Part shown: one piece after another, positions 43,598-54,536 of the stretch | Layout of the letters: each line of letters begins with the position of its first letter | How positions within the stretch are numbered: the first letter of the stretch is position 1 | From: Pycnopodia helianthoides | Lineage: Eukaryota; Echinodermata; Asteroidea; Forcipulatida; Asteriidae | Direction: 5' to 3' | DNA length: 64,000 nucleotides | Assembly: GCA_032158295.1 (NCBI GenBank) | Contig: CM063260.1 | Location: forward strand, 10,706,767-10,770,766 | The notes under the pieces: model-generated | What the model saw: only the letters and a program-made list of their open reading frames with translations | Told to the model about the DNA's origin: nothing | Databases searched by the model: none | Program-made: the position numbers and the translations under genes

Positions 43598-44122
43598 CAA
43601 GTCTCGCGCGTACCGAATCTAGAGAACAGCTCGAACGAAGACTATGTTTTTCTATAAAACCAAATTGTCTTTTTAAATTCAAGTTGTGCAAAATTCTTGA
43701 AAATACAAACACCCAAAGCAATTTGTTACCAATGCAATACAAATTTTCATAGAAAACAAGTAATTTGTTTAAAATAACAATGGAATAAAATTAAAACTTG
43801 GGATGAGAATGCTTATTTTTATATTTTTTTTATCGATTTAATGATGACATGAACATCAGTTGGGCAAAATTCTTAAAAGTAACCGGAAGTAGAGGTCAAG
43901 CCTTATTTCCGGTTTTCTTTGTTGATTTGATAAATTTATGTTACTTTCCTGTGTGTCGTGGCTTACTTTCACTTTCCCAACAGTATGGTTTAATTTTTCA
44001 CAAGCCACAAACTATCATTAACCTAAATTATTTGAAGAAACAGATTCGCGATCTCGTATAGAACTCAATATGGATGAGACCAACTAGGTACCGGAAGTTC
44101 GAATACGAGCGAGACTTGCACA
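43594..44122. mobile_element. Putative short inverted-repeat element (family H)
   Basis: TGTGCAAGTCTCGC (43594-43607) and its exact inverse GCGAGACTTGCACA (44109-44122) bound 529 bp. The right end extended outward and inward matches 10731-10760. The last minisatellite unit runs straight into the left end. The interior (AT-rich, with a non-ATG open frame at 43849-44061) is unrecognised. Confidence 0.5.
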
Positions 44123-44681
44123 GTCTAAACGAGGTACGCAGGAGAAGCATTTATAAGAGACAGGTCAAAAACCTCTACCGACTTAAAAAATAAAATAATA
44201 ATAATTCGAAATGATGCTTACAAGACACGAAGCTTTTAGCGTTAATCGCAATGTTTAAAGTGGATTTCTGAGTGTATAGTTAATTTGTGTATAAGTAACT
44301 CTTAACGGCCGTAAAATGATATCAAACAGGCAGGCACTCCAATGCTTTTCAGCCTCTTTCAAGATATGTTTAAACAACATATATCAATGTTACAAAGTGC
44401 TTTCTATGTGTTTAAAAGGTATAATAAGTGTTGTATTTTTTTGTACTTGTCTATTTCGCTTCTTCGACGACCCATTGACGTAGGACGAGCCTTCGACGCG
44501 TGTCTAATTTTCCATCAAAATTCATTGGTTGCAAAGAAACGTCGTCGAGTGTGCGAGGTTTTTTTCACCCCGTAACGCTTTACCTCTTCCGGTCACCAGT
44601 AATTACTGAGGCCATAATCGGTGATGAATAGAAATTGGTGGAAATAAATCTTGAATGAAATTTCAGTTTGTTTTTGTTATG

Positions 44682-44715
44682 TTTTTTTTTTTTTTTTTTT
44701 TTTTAGGGGGGGGGG
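44682..44715. repeat. T23-A-G10 homopolymer junction
   Basis: 23 T (44682-44704), one A, then 10 G (44706-44715). Confidence 0.9.
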
Positions 44716-44734
44716 TAACTGTTTCGTACAAAGT

Positions 44735-44816
44735 GTGAACCTGAGAACAAAAGAGGTCCACACAGTATAAAGACTTGAAACACTATGTGGACTTACACAG
44801 GTTCACAGAGTGTATT
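44735..44816 (-). repeat. Family F end fragment
   Basis: AAGACTTGAAACACTATGTG and the flanking AGGTCCACAC/GGTTCACAG inverted words match 28672-28757. Confidence 0.6.
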
Positions 44817-45103
44817 TATATTAATGCCTCTCTTTAAATTGTTATTTTTTATTTATGAACAATAAATTTTACATCTGCATGGGGAAAACACAATATCGTA
44901 ACTTGTATCTGCACGAAGCTAACACACAGATCAGTAAAAAGCTTTTAGAAACTAACAAAAACAAACCCTTAAGTCGAACAAAAATGCAGCAACTCTCCCG
45001 GGGCTCCACCTCCTCTACATATAGCCACAGTCGGCTGGTCTCTTCCATGCCATTATAATCCAACCTCCTTTAAACTATAACGAAGGGGGCGAGACTATTT
45101 CTG

Positions 45104-45492
45104 TTAAAGACACTGGACACCTTTGGTAATTGTCAAAGACCAGTCTTCTCACTTGGTGTATCTCAACATATGCACAAAATAACAAACCTGTGGAAATTTG
45201 AACTCAATTGGTCATTGAGTTTGCAAGAAAATAATGAAAGAAAAAACACCCTTGTTGCCATTACTTTGTGTGCTTTCAGATGCTTGATTTCGAGACCTCA
45301 CGCGTGAGGTCTCACAATCAGTTCAAATATTTTACTGAGAAATTACCTCTTTTTCAAAAACTACGTTACTCCAGAGGGAGCCGTTTCTCACAATGTTTTA
45401 CACTATCAACAGCTCTCCATTGCTCGTTACCAAGTAAGTTTTTATGCTAACAATTATTTTGAGTAATTACCAATAGTGTCCAGTGCCTTTAA
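45104..45492 (+). mobile_element. MITE family B, full copy with central palindrome
   Basis: TTAA lies at 45104-45107 and 45489-45492, with termini AGACACTGGACACCTTTGG and CCAATAGTGTCCAGTGCCT. A perfect 22-bp palindrome (45292-45313, centre ACGCGT) sits in the middle. The rest aligns with the 7044 copy. Non-coding. Confidence 0.9.
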
Positions 45493-45913
45493 CACCTGGA
45501 AGCCTCGTCTATGATTTGTGTGTTTTGGAGTAAACCTTACAGGATTGTAGCTAGTCTTTGAGGTTCGGCGACCTTTAATGACATAAGAGAATCATATAAT
45601 TGATGCACCCCTTCATAAAAACTTGGGTAAAATATCTCAAAAACCCAACCCCCCCAGATTGCCGCCCACGAAAAAAACATTAACAATTCCCCATAGTCAA
45701 CAGCTCGTCTGACACCAACTGCACAATGAATATTCATGCTGTAACTAAACGATCCTTCCGGGACCGCGGGAGAGCATCCTTACAACGATTAGATGTCCCT
45801 GGTCACTGGGGCCAGTTTGACCGAGTAGATGGTGTCAATTGGTTGTAAGACTTTCAGTCGCACACGGAGACTCCCCCAAAAAAGTCATTTATAACGGTGC
45901 GACGCGGTTTTAC
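45493..45913. other. Unassigned stretch
   Basis: No feature recognised. Confidence 0.3.
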
Positions 45914-46193
45914 TCAAACACATTCGAAAGGTCCCACGAGAGCTGAGCTACGAAACGGGTTCTTAAAAGATAATTTTACAGCGTCCTCCACCTGCGGGCT
46001 CGGGTAATATACAATATCGGTCATTTTCTTTTGAAGGCGCGCCGACTCGATGCCTTCCTGGTAATCACTGCTTGATGCGGTCTTAATGATTTGCAATTTC
46101 CAAGCGGCGGGATTCCTCTGGACAGTTGGGTCTGTTTGTAGACACCGTGGCACACACCGTCTTGTTTTTGCTTTCGACCACGCTGGATGTGGC
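45914..46193 (-). CDS. Candidate terminal coding segment, unknown product
   Basis: On the minus strand a possible acceptor (CTCCCAGTTCACAG) opens a frame of 92 codons to TGA at 45914-45916. The downstream half reads like protein and uses varied, balanced codons: TASSSDYQEGIESARLQKKM, then TDIVYYPSPQVEDAVKLSF. No signal peptide, membrane segment or known motif is evident, and the family is not recognised. Two other minus frames are also open over part of the segment. A strong GTAAGT donor-like sequence sits just upstream on the same strand (about 46237-46242), so splice structure could be more complex. Confidence 0.25.
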
Positions 46194-46598
46194 CTGTGAA
46201 CTGGGAGACCTTTGAACGCTTGGTGGCAGCAGACTTACCAGGTAAAATTCCATTGTTTGTGTAGTTGTAAGCATGCACACATTGCCGAGAACAATGGATT
46301 TTACTGGTGAGTGTGCTGTCACCTAGCGTCCCCCATTAGACTGGCGCGGGCCTGTAATGTGTGCTCAAAGACCGCGAAGGTGTCACCCACAGGGAACGGC
46401 CATTTTGAACCTAGCCCCATAATGGTTAATACACACAGTCCGTATAAAAAATGTGACGTACTTTGTGAACTATTTTGTCTGTATTCCTTAATCTTGTTTA
46501 TGCCCACAATGTATGCTTTAGTCATTGTATACCGGTATACTTCTTCTGAAGCTTCGCATCAAGACATTCACGGCACGTGTTGATATTCTGCTGTATCG

Positions 46599-46771
46599 TG
46601 CGAGTTTCGAAATGGCGTCCACTGACTCCAACGAACACACGCAACACGCTATCCAGTCAGTATACTATAAATCGGCGGTGTGAACACAAGTTCAAGAATG
46701 CTGAGGTCGTTGGTTCGAATGCGAGCTTCAAAATGGCGTCCACTGACTCCAACGAACACACGCAACACGCT
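46599..46771 (+). repeat. 52-bp direct duplication at 121-bp spacing
   Basis: 46599-46650 and 46720-46771 share AATGGCGTCCACTGACTCCA and AACGAACACACGCAACACGC with about three mismatches. Between them, GGTCGTTGGTTCGAATGC resembles a tRNA B-box, so a SINE relic is possible. Confidence 0.8.
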
Positions 46772-47844
46772 TATTAATACATAATTTAATACATAATACT
46801 ATCGTAATGTATGACTATTGACTGAACCAAATCAAATGTATTTCTGCTTTTTAAAATTAATAATTATTTCCCAGAGCCAAATTCTTCTACGGTATCGTGT
46901 GTTTTTTACGGACAATTTTATGTAGGTTCGATTGAGGATTCTTTGTCTTCCGCGCTCGATCCGTTTACAGCGCAGAAACACACGAAAAACCAATACTGAA
47001 AACGTGGGCGTTTTGTGCTCGATTTCTTTTCCGATATTTCTGAACAAGTATTGGCTTACTGGCGTCAAGGTCAGATTTTAAGTGGAGGAGAAAGAGCCTA
47101 TTATGAAAAAATAGTGGTTGAAAGACAAAACGAACATACTGAAGACTTATGGAATCGAATAACCTGCCCCAGTTGAATTGCGCTCAACTATTTTGTTGTT
47201 CATTGATTCTCTGACGAATCACCATTTATTATGGCACGATTCGCTGCGCGAGGGAATTCGCTTCAAGGAAAAATACACACTTTTGAAAGTATTTTTGGAA
47301 GTTTTTAAAAGAGATCCCCACTTTATGTAATTAAGAAACGCTCTATAAACATCGTTCAAATCTGGGAACGATCTCGTACTCGCGGTTCTATTCTCGGAAT
47401 CGCTGGTACTCGTGGAGCTGAGGATAAAATCCCCCCTGTATGAGGCAAAGCCGGAAGGGAACCAACTCTTGAAGTTCCCGTAGATCCGTCTGATCCAGAC
47501 TCTCGAAGCGTTCCCAGAAGAGATTCCGAAATAGGAAAACCAGGCCAAGCAAAACATCCAAGAAAAAAACAACGATTTCGATCACAACAAGAGGCAATTC
47601 CCCATTTCCTAAATCTGAAAAACATTTTGCCTCTTTCAAAATGGTTTCAAGTGGAGTTTAGGTTCGTACTTTATCTGTAGTTCCGCTCCAACTTCCTTTT
47701 ACTTTAATGCAGACGGGGACCACTTGATTTTTCACAGGGCCTGTCTTAATCCTACCGTAGGGGGCACTTTGAGTGGTTTTACATTGTATTTGGCGGTTTT
47801 GCTTTCAATTCAGTAGTCCTTAATATAGCCCGACCCTATAGCTC
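46772..47844. other. Unassigned stretch
   Basis: Minus-strand frames at 47219-47640 are open in all three readings over a GC-richer patch. None has an ATG-led signal, a domain or splice support, so none is called. Confidence 0.3.
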
Positions 47845-47945
47845 GAACGCTTTTCGAAATATCGGTTTCAGCTTGGACGTACCGGCTGAGGCTCCCTTCA
47901 GGGACGGAGCCTGCTAAGCCGGAACCCAAGCCGAAACCCTGGACT
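47845..47945. repeat. Hairpin-repeat fragment
   Basis: CTTTTCGAAATATCGG, GGCTGAGGCTCCCTTCAGGG, AACCCAAGCCGAAACCC: the same arm sequences as inside the 55.85-56.17 kb palindrome. Confidence 0.5.
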
Positions 47946-47964
47946 CAAAACCGGCTCTTCACTC

Positions 47965-48225
47965 TAGAAACTCCCGGGTCAGGATTGACCCGGATTTCGC
48001 ATCCCATCAGGCTGACCCGAAAATTGGTACAAATTATAGAGATTTGACTCAAATTTTGCGTTAGATTGAAACACCTTTAACAGCTTTGGGTCAGTTTGAC
48101 ACAGTTTGGGGTCAGATTGACACCGTCTGATGGGTAATAATGACCCAGAAATGAGTCAGGTCCCCCCTGTGGACTCGGAACCCGGGTCAATATTACCCCC
48201 GGTGAGTTTTCAGAGTGTACGAGCT
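47965..48225. repeat. Family E foldback repeat
   Basis: CCCGGGTCAGGATTGACCCG at the left and AACCCGGGTCAATATTACCC at the right, with GGGTCAGTTTGACAC and TGACCCAGAAATGAGTCAGG between. Related to 15.6, 35.0 and 42.7 kb. Confidence 0.7.
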
Positions 48226-48290
48226 CACAACGACTCGAGAAAAGACCAGACGCGAACCCATTCTGCATGCCATTGCTACAAATATGTACC

Positions 48291-48672
48291 TTAAAGGAAC
48301 ATTACAGAATTGGTAAGAAAAAAAACTTGTAAAATATACTTTTTGATCACAGATTTACATCAAACTTACACGGTCTAATGATGATGATAGTAGATAACAT
48401 CCCTTGAAATATTTCTGTCTGAAACACCATATTTGATGAGAAATTAATATTGGAGTTTATCGCTCAGTGAGCGTTTTATTCATTTGTTGAATCTATATGA
48501 TTTCATGCAAATGTGTAATCGGTTTTTCACTATTTTCTCATGACCCAGATGGCCGATCGATCTCAAACTTCTACAGGTTTGTCAGGTTTATGTATATGGT
48601 GGATTACATAAAGTGCACACACTGCAAGCAACTGTTTTGTTAGCAAAAACCAATTCTGTAATGTTCCTTTAA
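48291..48672 (-). mobile_element. MITE family A, full copy (reverse orientation)
   Basis: TTAA lies at 48291-48294 and 48669-48672, with AGGAACATTACAGAATTGG and CCAATTCTGTAATGTTCCT termini. Interior as in the 37042 copy, with a short deletion before ATTGGAGTTTATCGC. Confidence 0.92.
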
Positions 48673-49538
48673 ATTGCAGTACAGCAGTACAGAGTTGTTG
48701 CGTCAGCACTATAAAATAAGGAGAGACGACAAGGACGACACCAACTGTACGCTAGTCCGACAGGCCACTGACACAAAAAAACTAACCTTGCCCACAGTAT
48801 CAAAATTACGCCTCCGCAATTAGCGTGTGTAAAATTGCGCCTTACGCTGACTTCGTTTTCCGATGACGACCCATGCAAGCTTGGGGGTTTGTGGGGGTGT
48901 CGTGTATACCCGTTGGAACCGAGGACTTTGGCAAAAAGGGGTCCGGGTGATTTGAGGAATCGAGGATATTGTGTTCGCCGTTTCGCGTGCAAAACAACTG
49001 GAGACTTCGCTAACAAAAGTCCAAACAATGGAAAAGCAAAGAGAAGGTCTCGATGTACGAGGTCGACAAACATGGGTGGGTGTGTGTGTTGTGTTTTTTG
49101 TTTTTTTAAGCAAAGCAGATGTAAAGGATCACCACAAAAACACATGACAGGAGCAGCCAGCCCAGGTCATTTACATTCACACAATATCCGTGCCGGTGTT
49201 AACCAAGGGCATTTATATACCAGTCTGTCCTCAATCCGTAAACCTCGCCCTTGTAAAACCGTATCGGCAATGCTGTAAAATAACACCCCTCAAAAATCCC
49301 TTAAAATTGAACCGAGAGCTTTTGTTTTTTTGAAGTCAAGATCGAAAAAATGATTGACTGCAAGTCTGTTTGATACAGTCACGGGCGACCTCGCAGTTCG
49401 CATCTTGCCCTAACGGCTTGTTATTTTTATTTTTTTTGCTGAAAAGTTTCACCCAAAAGATATTATTCCAAGCAGGAGACGGCAGTGGTAATATGAGTGC
49501 CAGTGATGACGGTACACGTTCCGTGGTTCACAATAATT
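48673..49538. other. Unassigned stretch
   Basis: Both strands are open over about 450 bp, but with no consistent codon character or domain. No repeat recognised. Confidence 0.3.
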
Positions 49539-49781
49539 AGGGAGGTTTAGCTGCACGTTACGCGAGCAAAAACGTGAACGTGAACGTCAGAAAATGTTGT
49601 TGTAAAAAATCTCACGCTTAAGCATACGTGAAGTTACCATTTCTCACGTCAGGTATGTACGTGCAGACGTCATACGTGAGCATGAAACAAGCCCAAAGTG
49701 GTGACGTCACCTAGAAACGACACCATTTTCTGACGTTCACGTTCACGTTTTTGCTCGCGTAACGTGCAGCTAAACCTCCCT
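49539..49781. mobile_element. MITE with 58-bp perfect terminal inverted repeats
   Basis: 49539-49596 and 49724-49781 are exact reverse complements over 58 bp (start AGGGAGGTTTAGCTGCACG). The element is 243 bp and is flanked by ATT on both sides (49536-49538 and 49782-49784), a possible 3-bp target duplication. The 127-bp loop contains GTGACGTCAC and further CACGT-type words. Perfect arms imply recent activity or gene conversion. No coding capacity. Confidence 0.93.
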
Positions 49782-50814
49782 ATTAATGTACGTGAACTTG
49801 ACTTGAAGAAGTCGATACGTTGAGATCGGTCGATCTTCGGAGCTTCTGCCTCTCCGTGGCTGCCGTGTCAAGTCGTCACATTACGGGCGCGTGAGAGGAA
49901 GGCAGACTCGGGCAATTAGTTCGGCATAATAAAACGATTTCCATTGAGTCTGCTTGGGAAGTGTAGTTGCTATATGAATCGTAGGTTTTGATCACGGCTA
50001 ATGGAACAACTTCATTCTGCTCGGATGCATTTTCTGTTTAGTTCAATTTTTTATTTTTTTTCTCTCTTCCCTTTTTTTTAAGGGGGGGGGGTATGACGTC
50101 AGCCTTGATGTCACAGACCTCTGATTGAAATGCAACTGAATTGATGTTATACCGAGGCTGGGAGAAACAAACTTTGTTTTTCAGTAGAATCTAGAAAAAG
50201 CATGACCACCTTATTACATTTATTTGTTTATTGTATTTAGTTTATTTATTTTTTATTCTTTGGACAATGGAACTTTTTATGTAATGACGTCATCACGCCG
50301 CCATCTTAGAGGTAAAACGATGACGAAACAATGGAAAACGCACATCTATGAATGCGTGGCGCGCAGGTTGCGCCAATGAGTGAGCCTTCTTCTGACCTCT
50401 AGCCGAGGGCGCCCTACTCAAATGACGTCACGGCATAAGGAACATACAACGCCCCGAGTAGAGACGTTCCAATGCAAATAATTTGTTTTAATTTATTTTA
50501 TATATATATATATAAAAAAACTGTCACCAAAAGAAGATTTACCTTCCAAACCCTGCTCATTTAAAACAATAAAAATTGATAATATAAAATGCACAGAATA
50601 TGTAACAATATTATATTAACAGTTGATATCAATAAAGTATAGTTTTACTTGCAAGTAGTATTCCGTTCATTTCACTGCTTTAATTTTCAAGTGCTTTTTC
50701 AGATATAGAAACAGTTTATGTCAGGCACAAAATAGTGACGAGATTACACAACTCACCACCGCTTTATTGGAAGAAACCAATGTGATTTAAAAGTATATAA
50801 TTTATCTGTTTGCA
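49782..50814. other. Unassigned stretch
   Basis: No gene recognised. TGACGTCA-type sites occur near 50286 and 50423, a G9 run near 50083, and a (TA)n tract near 50501-50513. Confidence 0.35.
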
Positions 50815-51160
50815 TTATTATACTTGTACATCTGGTAATGAAACCCAAGGTTGCATATTGGTGACCTTAATTAATGCAGCTCGCTAGCATGAGGAGACTT
50901 GTAAACAAGGGTGCTTGCTATGTGAACCAGAAACACCAGGGTCAACCCCCCTACTCTTCCACGACACGTGTTCTGGGTTCTCTTACGTGCACTACCAATC
51001 CTGGACCACGGCACCTATACGGCTTATGCCCCACCATCCGAAGGACAAAGCAATTATGGTAAAAATTATCTTGCTCAAGGACGCAAGTGCCACGACCGCG
51101 ACTCGAACACACCACTCTGCTGATCAGAAACACCAGAGCTTGTTGAGTCCGGTGCTCTTA
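50815..51160 (-). mobile_element. SINE family 1, diverged
   Basis: Body blocks TTACGTGCACTACCAATCC, ACCATCCGAAGGACAAAGC, CTTGCTCAAGGACGCAAG and CTCTGCTGATCAGAAACACC match other copies. The B-box is decayed (GCGACTCGAACACACC on the plus strand). The 3' end lies near an ATTATTATAC tail complement at 50815. Confidence 0.78.
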
Positions 51161-51215
51161 ATACCCGATTCGGATTTTAGTATTATAGTAAAGACTGCGA
51201 GATGAAGTGAAATGG

Positions 51216-51432
51216 GGACGTGCAGAGCAGTGGGGAGAGAACGCTAGACAACAGATGGAGAAAGAGACTCGAAGACTGACAGTCAAGGACATAGGCAGTG
51301 GAAGACAAAAGAGGACAGACAATGAGATGAAAAGATAAAATCACCACATATTATATGAAAAACGGCAACAATGGAGTAGAATGACAAGTGACAGTGGATA
51401 AATACAGCCTGATGATGACGATGATGATGGAG
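51216..51432 (+). mobile_element. LINE 3'-end relic with (GAT)n tail
   Basis: The sequence resembles the C-terminal end of a non-LTR retrotransposon: RTDNEMKR in one frame, then QQWSRMTSDSG-stop after a frame change. It is followed closely by TGATGATGACGATGATGATG, a common kind of 3' tail. Frames are broken. Confidence 0.5.
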
Positions 51433-52689
51433 GTTGTGATGCCTGCCAGGAGCGTAACAACATGATAGAATTTGCCTACCACACTGGCGATCATTCTGTA
51501 TCTACTAAGTAATGCGATACGGTAACAATGCTAGGAGGCATCTGGTGTGCGGAATATGAAGATGTCTTCTTTATTGTGAAACCTGCTCCAAAAAAATGAG
51601 AATGTATCCCCCCGAAAAAAATAATGAAGTTCATTTCATTATACCAGCTGGCGAATTGAGCTTCGAACAAGAAAAAATCCAAATTCCCAGACTGGAAAAA
51701 TCGAGCAAATTTCCAGCACTTCCGCCACTTGTCTTAGGTCGAAACTTTGCAGGTGTTGCCGCCGGACACGGGGACGGGATTGCTCGGGTGATCGGTTGGG
51801 TCATAATTCCGTCAGAAGAGCTGAGCAGGCGGCAATTTTGAGCCAGGTGATCGGGGCTGTGGGCGCGAATCCCCCGGCGGCTGGCCAGCTAAACGCGGTA
51901 GAAATCACACCGTTCTGACATCGGAGTCACCCTCTAGTCACATTAAAGGGGAAATTATATGCGCTCGCCGTTACCGGTCAGTTGCCGATACCCCGTCTAC
52001 AAGTTGTCCGTGTATTTTAAAGTGAGGATAAAGTAACAATTATCAGTTTCTGGATGCCGTAATTTAATAAAAACTGTTGTTATGAAACTTGGCCCATGCA
52101 TTATGCATAAACTAAAGCCACGATGCAACGTAAGTGTAGGTTTGTATATGAAAGGACGCAGTGCATTGAGAAGATGCCAGTCGGGACCAGTGTTGTAGTA
52201 CTGCCAACGGCACTCGTATACAATGTACGTAGCAAAATGCTCGTACTCAAAGCCCATACGCGACTGAAAAATAATCTGTAATCAAAGTCATGTGCTCGAT
52301 ACTCGATTGATACTCGAACCCCCATTGTAAGTATTCTTGGACAAAATACCCACTTTCTTTTAACAGGGTCACACTTTCGTTATGACCCTGACAAGCTTGT
52401 GTCTTTTTTTTTATTCGAAAGCCTACCTGTTATAAAATATATAATGGTTAGTAAACATCCTGCAAAATTGTTTTTTTTTTTTGTCTGAAGTGCCCCCGTT
52501 GATTAGAAATCAATAAAAGTATATCGACAAATATGAATCTCCAGAGATGGCCTATTTTTTTGTAGAGATTCACATTTCCGTGGTGTCCGTTTGTGGCGGT
52601 TGGTACCCGCTGTCACCTCGCTAAAAGTGGATGGATTCGACGATCTGAATGAAAATACCGTAACAGAATTTTTAACAAGTAAGACACTG
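51433..52689. other. Unassigned stretch with one short ATG frame
   Basis: An ATG frame at 51596-51841 (81 codons) reads through a GC-rich patch with no domain or splice support and is not called. The remainder has TACTCG-rich segments (52160-52320) and no recognised gene. Confidence 0.3.
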
Positions 52690-52960
52690 TATTCAGCTGG
52701 AACTTTCACAGGTTACTTTTATTGTATCGCTCTTGATGATTTTGCTTGTAGTAGTTGAGCGAGAGGTTGTCTTCGGCCGACGCCTTCTCGGGGGAAACTT
52801 TGATGGTCGTCTTCCACGCATCCCGGTCCAGCATCAGCGTCCTAAGCTCAGTTGTTTCTTGTTGTGTTGCGTCCCTCTTCAGCTGATCTACAAAAGTTAG
52901 TCTCCTCCTGCCCTTGCTCCTGTTTTCCATTTTGCCTTTAAATCAGTACTACGTTGACAA
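52690..52960 (-). mobile_element. MITE-C-like ends flanking a LINE relic
   Basis: TTTCACAGGTTACTTTTATTG at the left and TTTTGCCTTTAAATCAGTAC at the right resemble family-C sequences. The LINE fragment at 52706-52930 lies between, overlapping their inner edges. Confidence 0.4.
52706..52930 (-). pseudogene. Non-LTR retrotransposon C-terminal relic
   Basis: A 75-codon minus-strand frame contains RRRLTFVDQLKRD followed by ELRTLMLDRDAWKTTI. The pattern (basic stretch, TxVDxLxxD, then a LMxDRDxW word) is familiar from the extreme C-terminus of animal LINE polyproteins. No reverse-transcriptase or endonuclease core is present in the window, so this is a truncated 3' remnant. The identification rests on motif memory and was not tested. 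Confidence 0.6.
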
Positions 52961-54017
52961 AAACTAACGAGTACCCTACCTGTAATGCAATGAAAAGAGG
53001 AATAAACCTGTGGAAAGATTGAAATTGTAGCTGTTTTTTTTATGTATTCATGTTTATTTATAAAGCACACATTGTTGTCTAGATAAGTGAACCAAAAACT
53101 TCGTTATACCTCATTTTTGTTTTAGAAAGTACTCTTACTCGTAGATCCAAGTACTTGGTACTCGGTTGTTGGACTCGGCACCCAGATATTAGAATCATCT
53201 AAAGAAATCATGGGAGTTTTTTATTTAAAAAAAAAACATAAAGAAACAATGGGAGAGGGGCACCATGCCTCAAATCTGGCGCCAAATGAAATTGATAGCG
53301 TATATAGACGTCTTCAAGGTTACAGTTTCATTTTGTTATTTTTTTTTAAAGGAGATTTCTTTCGTGTTCCTTTTGGTCAGAAGTTAATTCTACCATTCGA
53401 AGTATGCGCGAAAGGAGACCACTTGTCTTTCAAATTGACGAATTCGCTAAGCACAAACAACAAAGCATTAATCACCTACGGGTATTACAACTATATATTT
53501 AGTTTTAGCCGGGAAGTGTTCCATAAGGTAACAGTTTTTGTCTGCATCACGTTAGCAACTTTTATGCGTTTTCGAGCTTTGCCAATTTCAACAGAGAAAT
53601 CATTAATGTATTAATTGGTTCTTCTTTTTTAAACCCTTGTAAAGAAAAAACTGGCGATGATTGTATAACATGATGTCTTACTTCTTCATCGGTTTCTGCA
53701 CTAATTTGACATCGTGGAATAATAGTTCAGCCTCCCGAACTCGTGACGAGCGGGAGTTGTGAGCAGGCGTCCGTTTGGGAATAAACAAGGCACAGATGAA
53801 TTTAAGCTGCACTTCTGAAGAGCGACGACAAAAAAAAAACAATTACCTTTTCAAATCACAATTAACCTCCGCTCTCGCAGCTCCGTTGCCTTTGGCGTCC
53901 ATGATCTAGAACATTTTTTTTTTTTTTAATTTGTTGATAAGAGTGACTCTTGCACGCAGGAAATGTTCGCAAATTTTTGGCATGTTGGACCATTCTCTCT
54001 GCAAGAGTGTGACGTTG
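52961..54017. other. Unassigned stretch
   Basis: A plus-strand ATG frame at 53210-53614 (134 codons) is AT-driven, with Phe/Lys-rich composition and no domain. Not called. No repeat family recognised. Confidence 0.3.
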
Positions 54018-54536
54018 AAGGGACACATTGTCTTGGAATGGGCGCTTTTGGGCTATCAAAAAAGCGTTTATTATGAAATGAATATGTTTGGAACGATGTT
54101 TTTAAAAGGAGAATATAATGATTCACACAATTTCCCTCAAAATTGTGTGGTTTTTCCTTTTGCTTCGTGAACTTACACGGTCCGTGATTTTGTGAAGTCA
54201 AAAAAGGGCCACATTGCCTTGGATTGGGCGCTTTGGGCTATACATAGCGTTTGTTATGAAATGAATATGTTTAGAAAGAAGTTTTGAATTAGTAGATTAT
54301 GATTATTCACACAAAAATCCCTCGAAATTGTGTAAAATTGTTATGAAACTTGTGCACTAAAACGATCCGTAATTGTGTGTGGAGTCCAAAATTTGGTTCT
54401 ACAAAATCGAAAATTTTCCAGGGATATTTGTGTGGATCATTATATTCTACTTTTTAAACATCTTTCCAACCCTAATTTCACAACAAACGTTTTTTACAGC
54501 ACAAAGCGCCCGGTCCGAAGGCAGCGGGTTCCCTTT
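54018..54536. mobile_element. Foldback MITE with tandemly duplicated left half (family G)
   Basis: AAGGGACACATTGTCTTGG at 54018 and AAGGGCCACATTGCCTTGG at 54204 begin two direct copies 186 bp apart: GGGCGCTTT...GGGCTAT, GTTATGAAATGAATATGTTT, AAAATTGTGTGG. The inverted end (CACAAAGCGCCCGGTCCG to GGTTCCCTTT) closes the second copy at 54536. The first copy lacks its inverted arm. Strongly reminiscent of a foldback repeat widespread in marine animals (memory-based). Confidence 0.78.

Noticed and set aside
43024..43742. Minus-strand frames up to 222 codons with GEPITTSRR and NHNKSTL repeats
   Set aside because: The 55-bp minisatellite is open in all three frames; no promoter, start or flanking coding sequence.
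47219..47640. Minus-strand frames up to 117 codons
   Set aside because: All three readings are open over the same GC-richer patch, so none stands out; no ATG-led signal or splice support.
48669..49278. Overlapping frames of 147 and 158 codons on opposite strands
   Set aside because: Both are open by chance in GC-richer DNA; the minus one begins without ATG, the codon composition is incoherent and neither has a domain.
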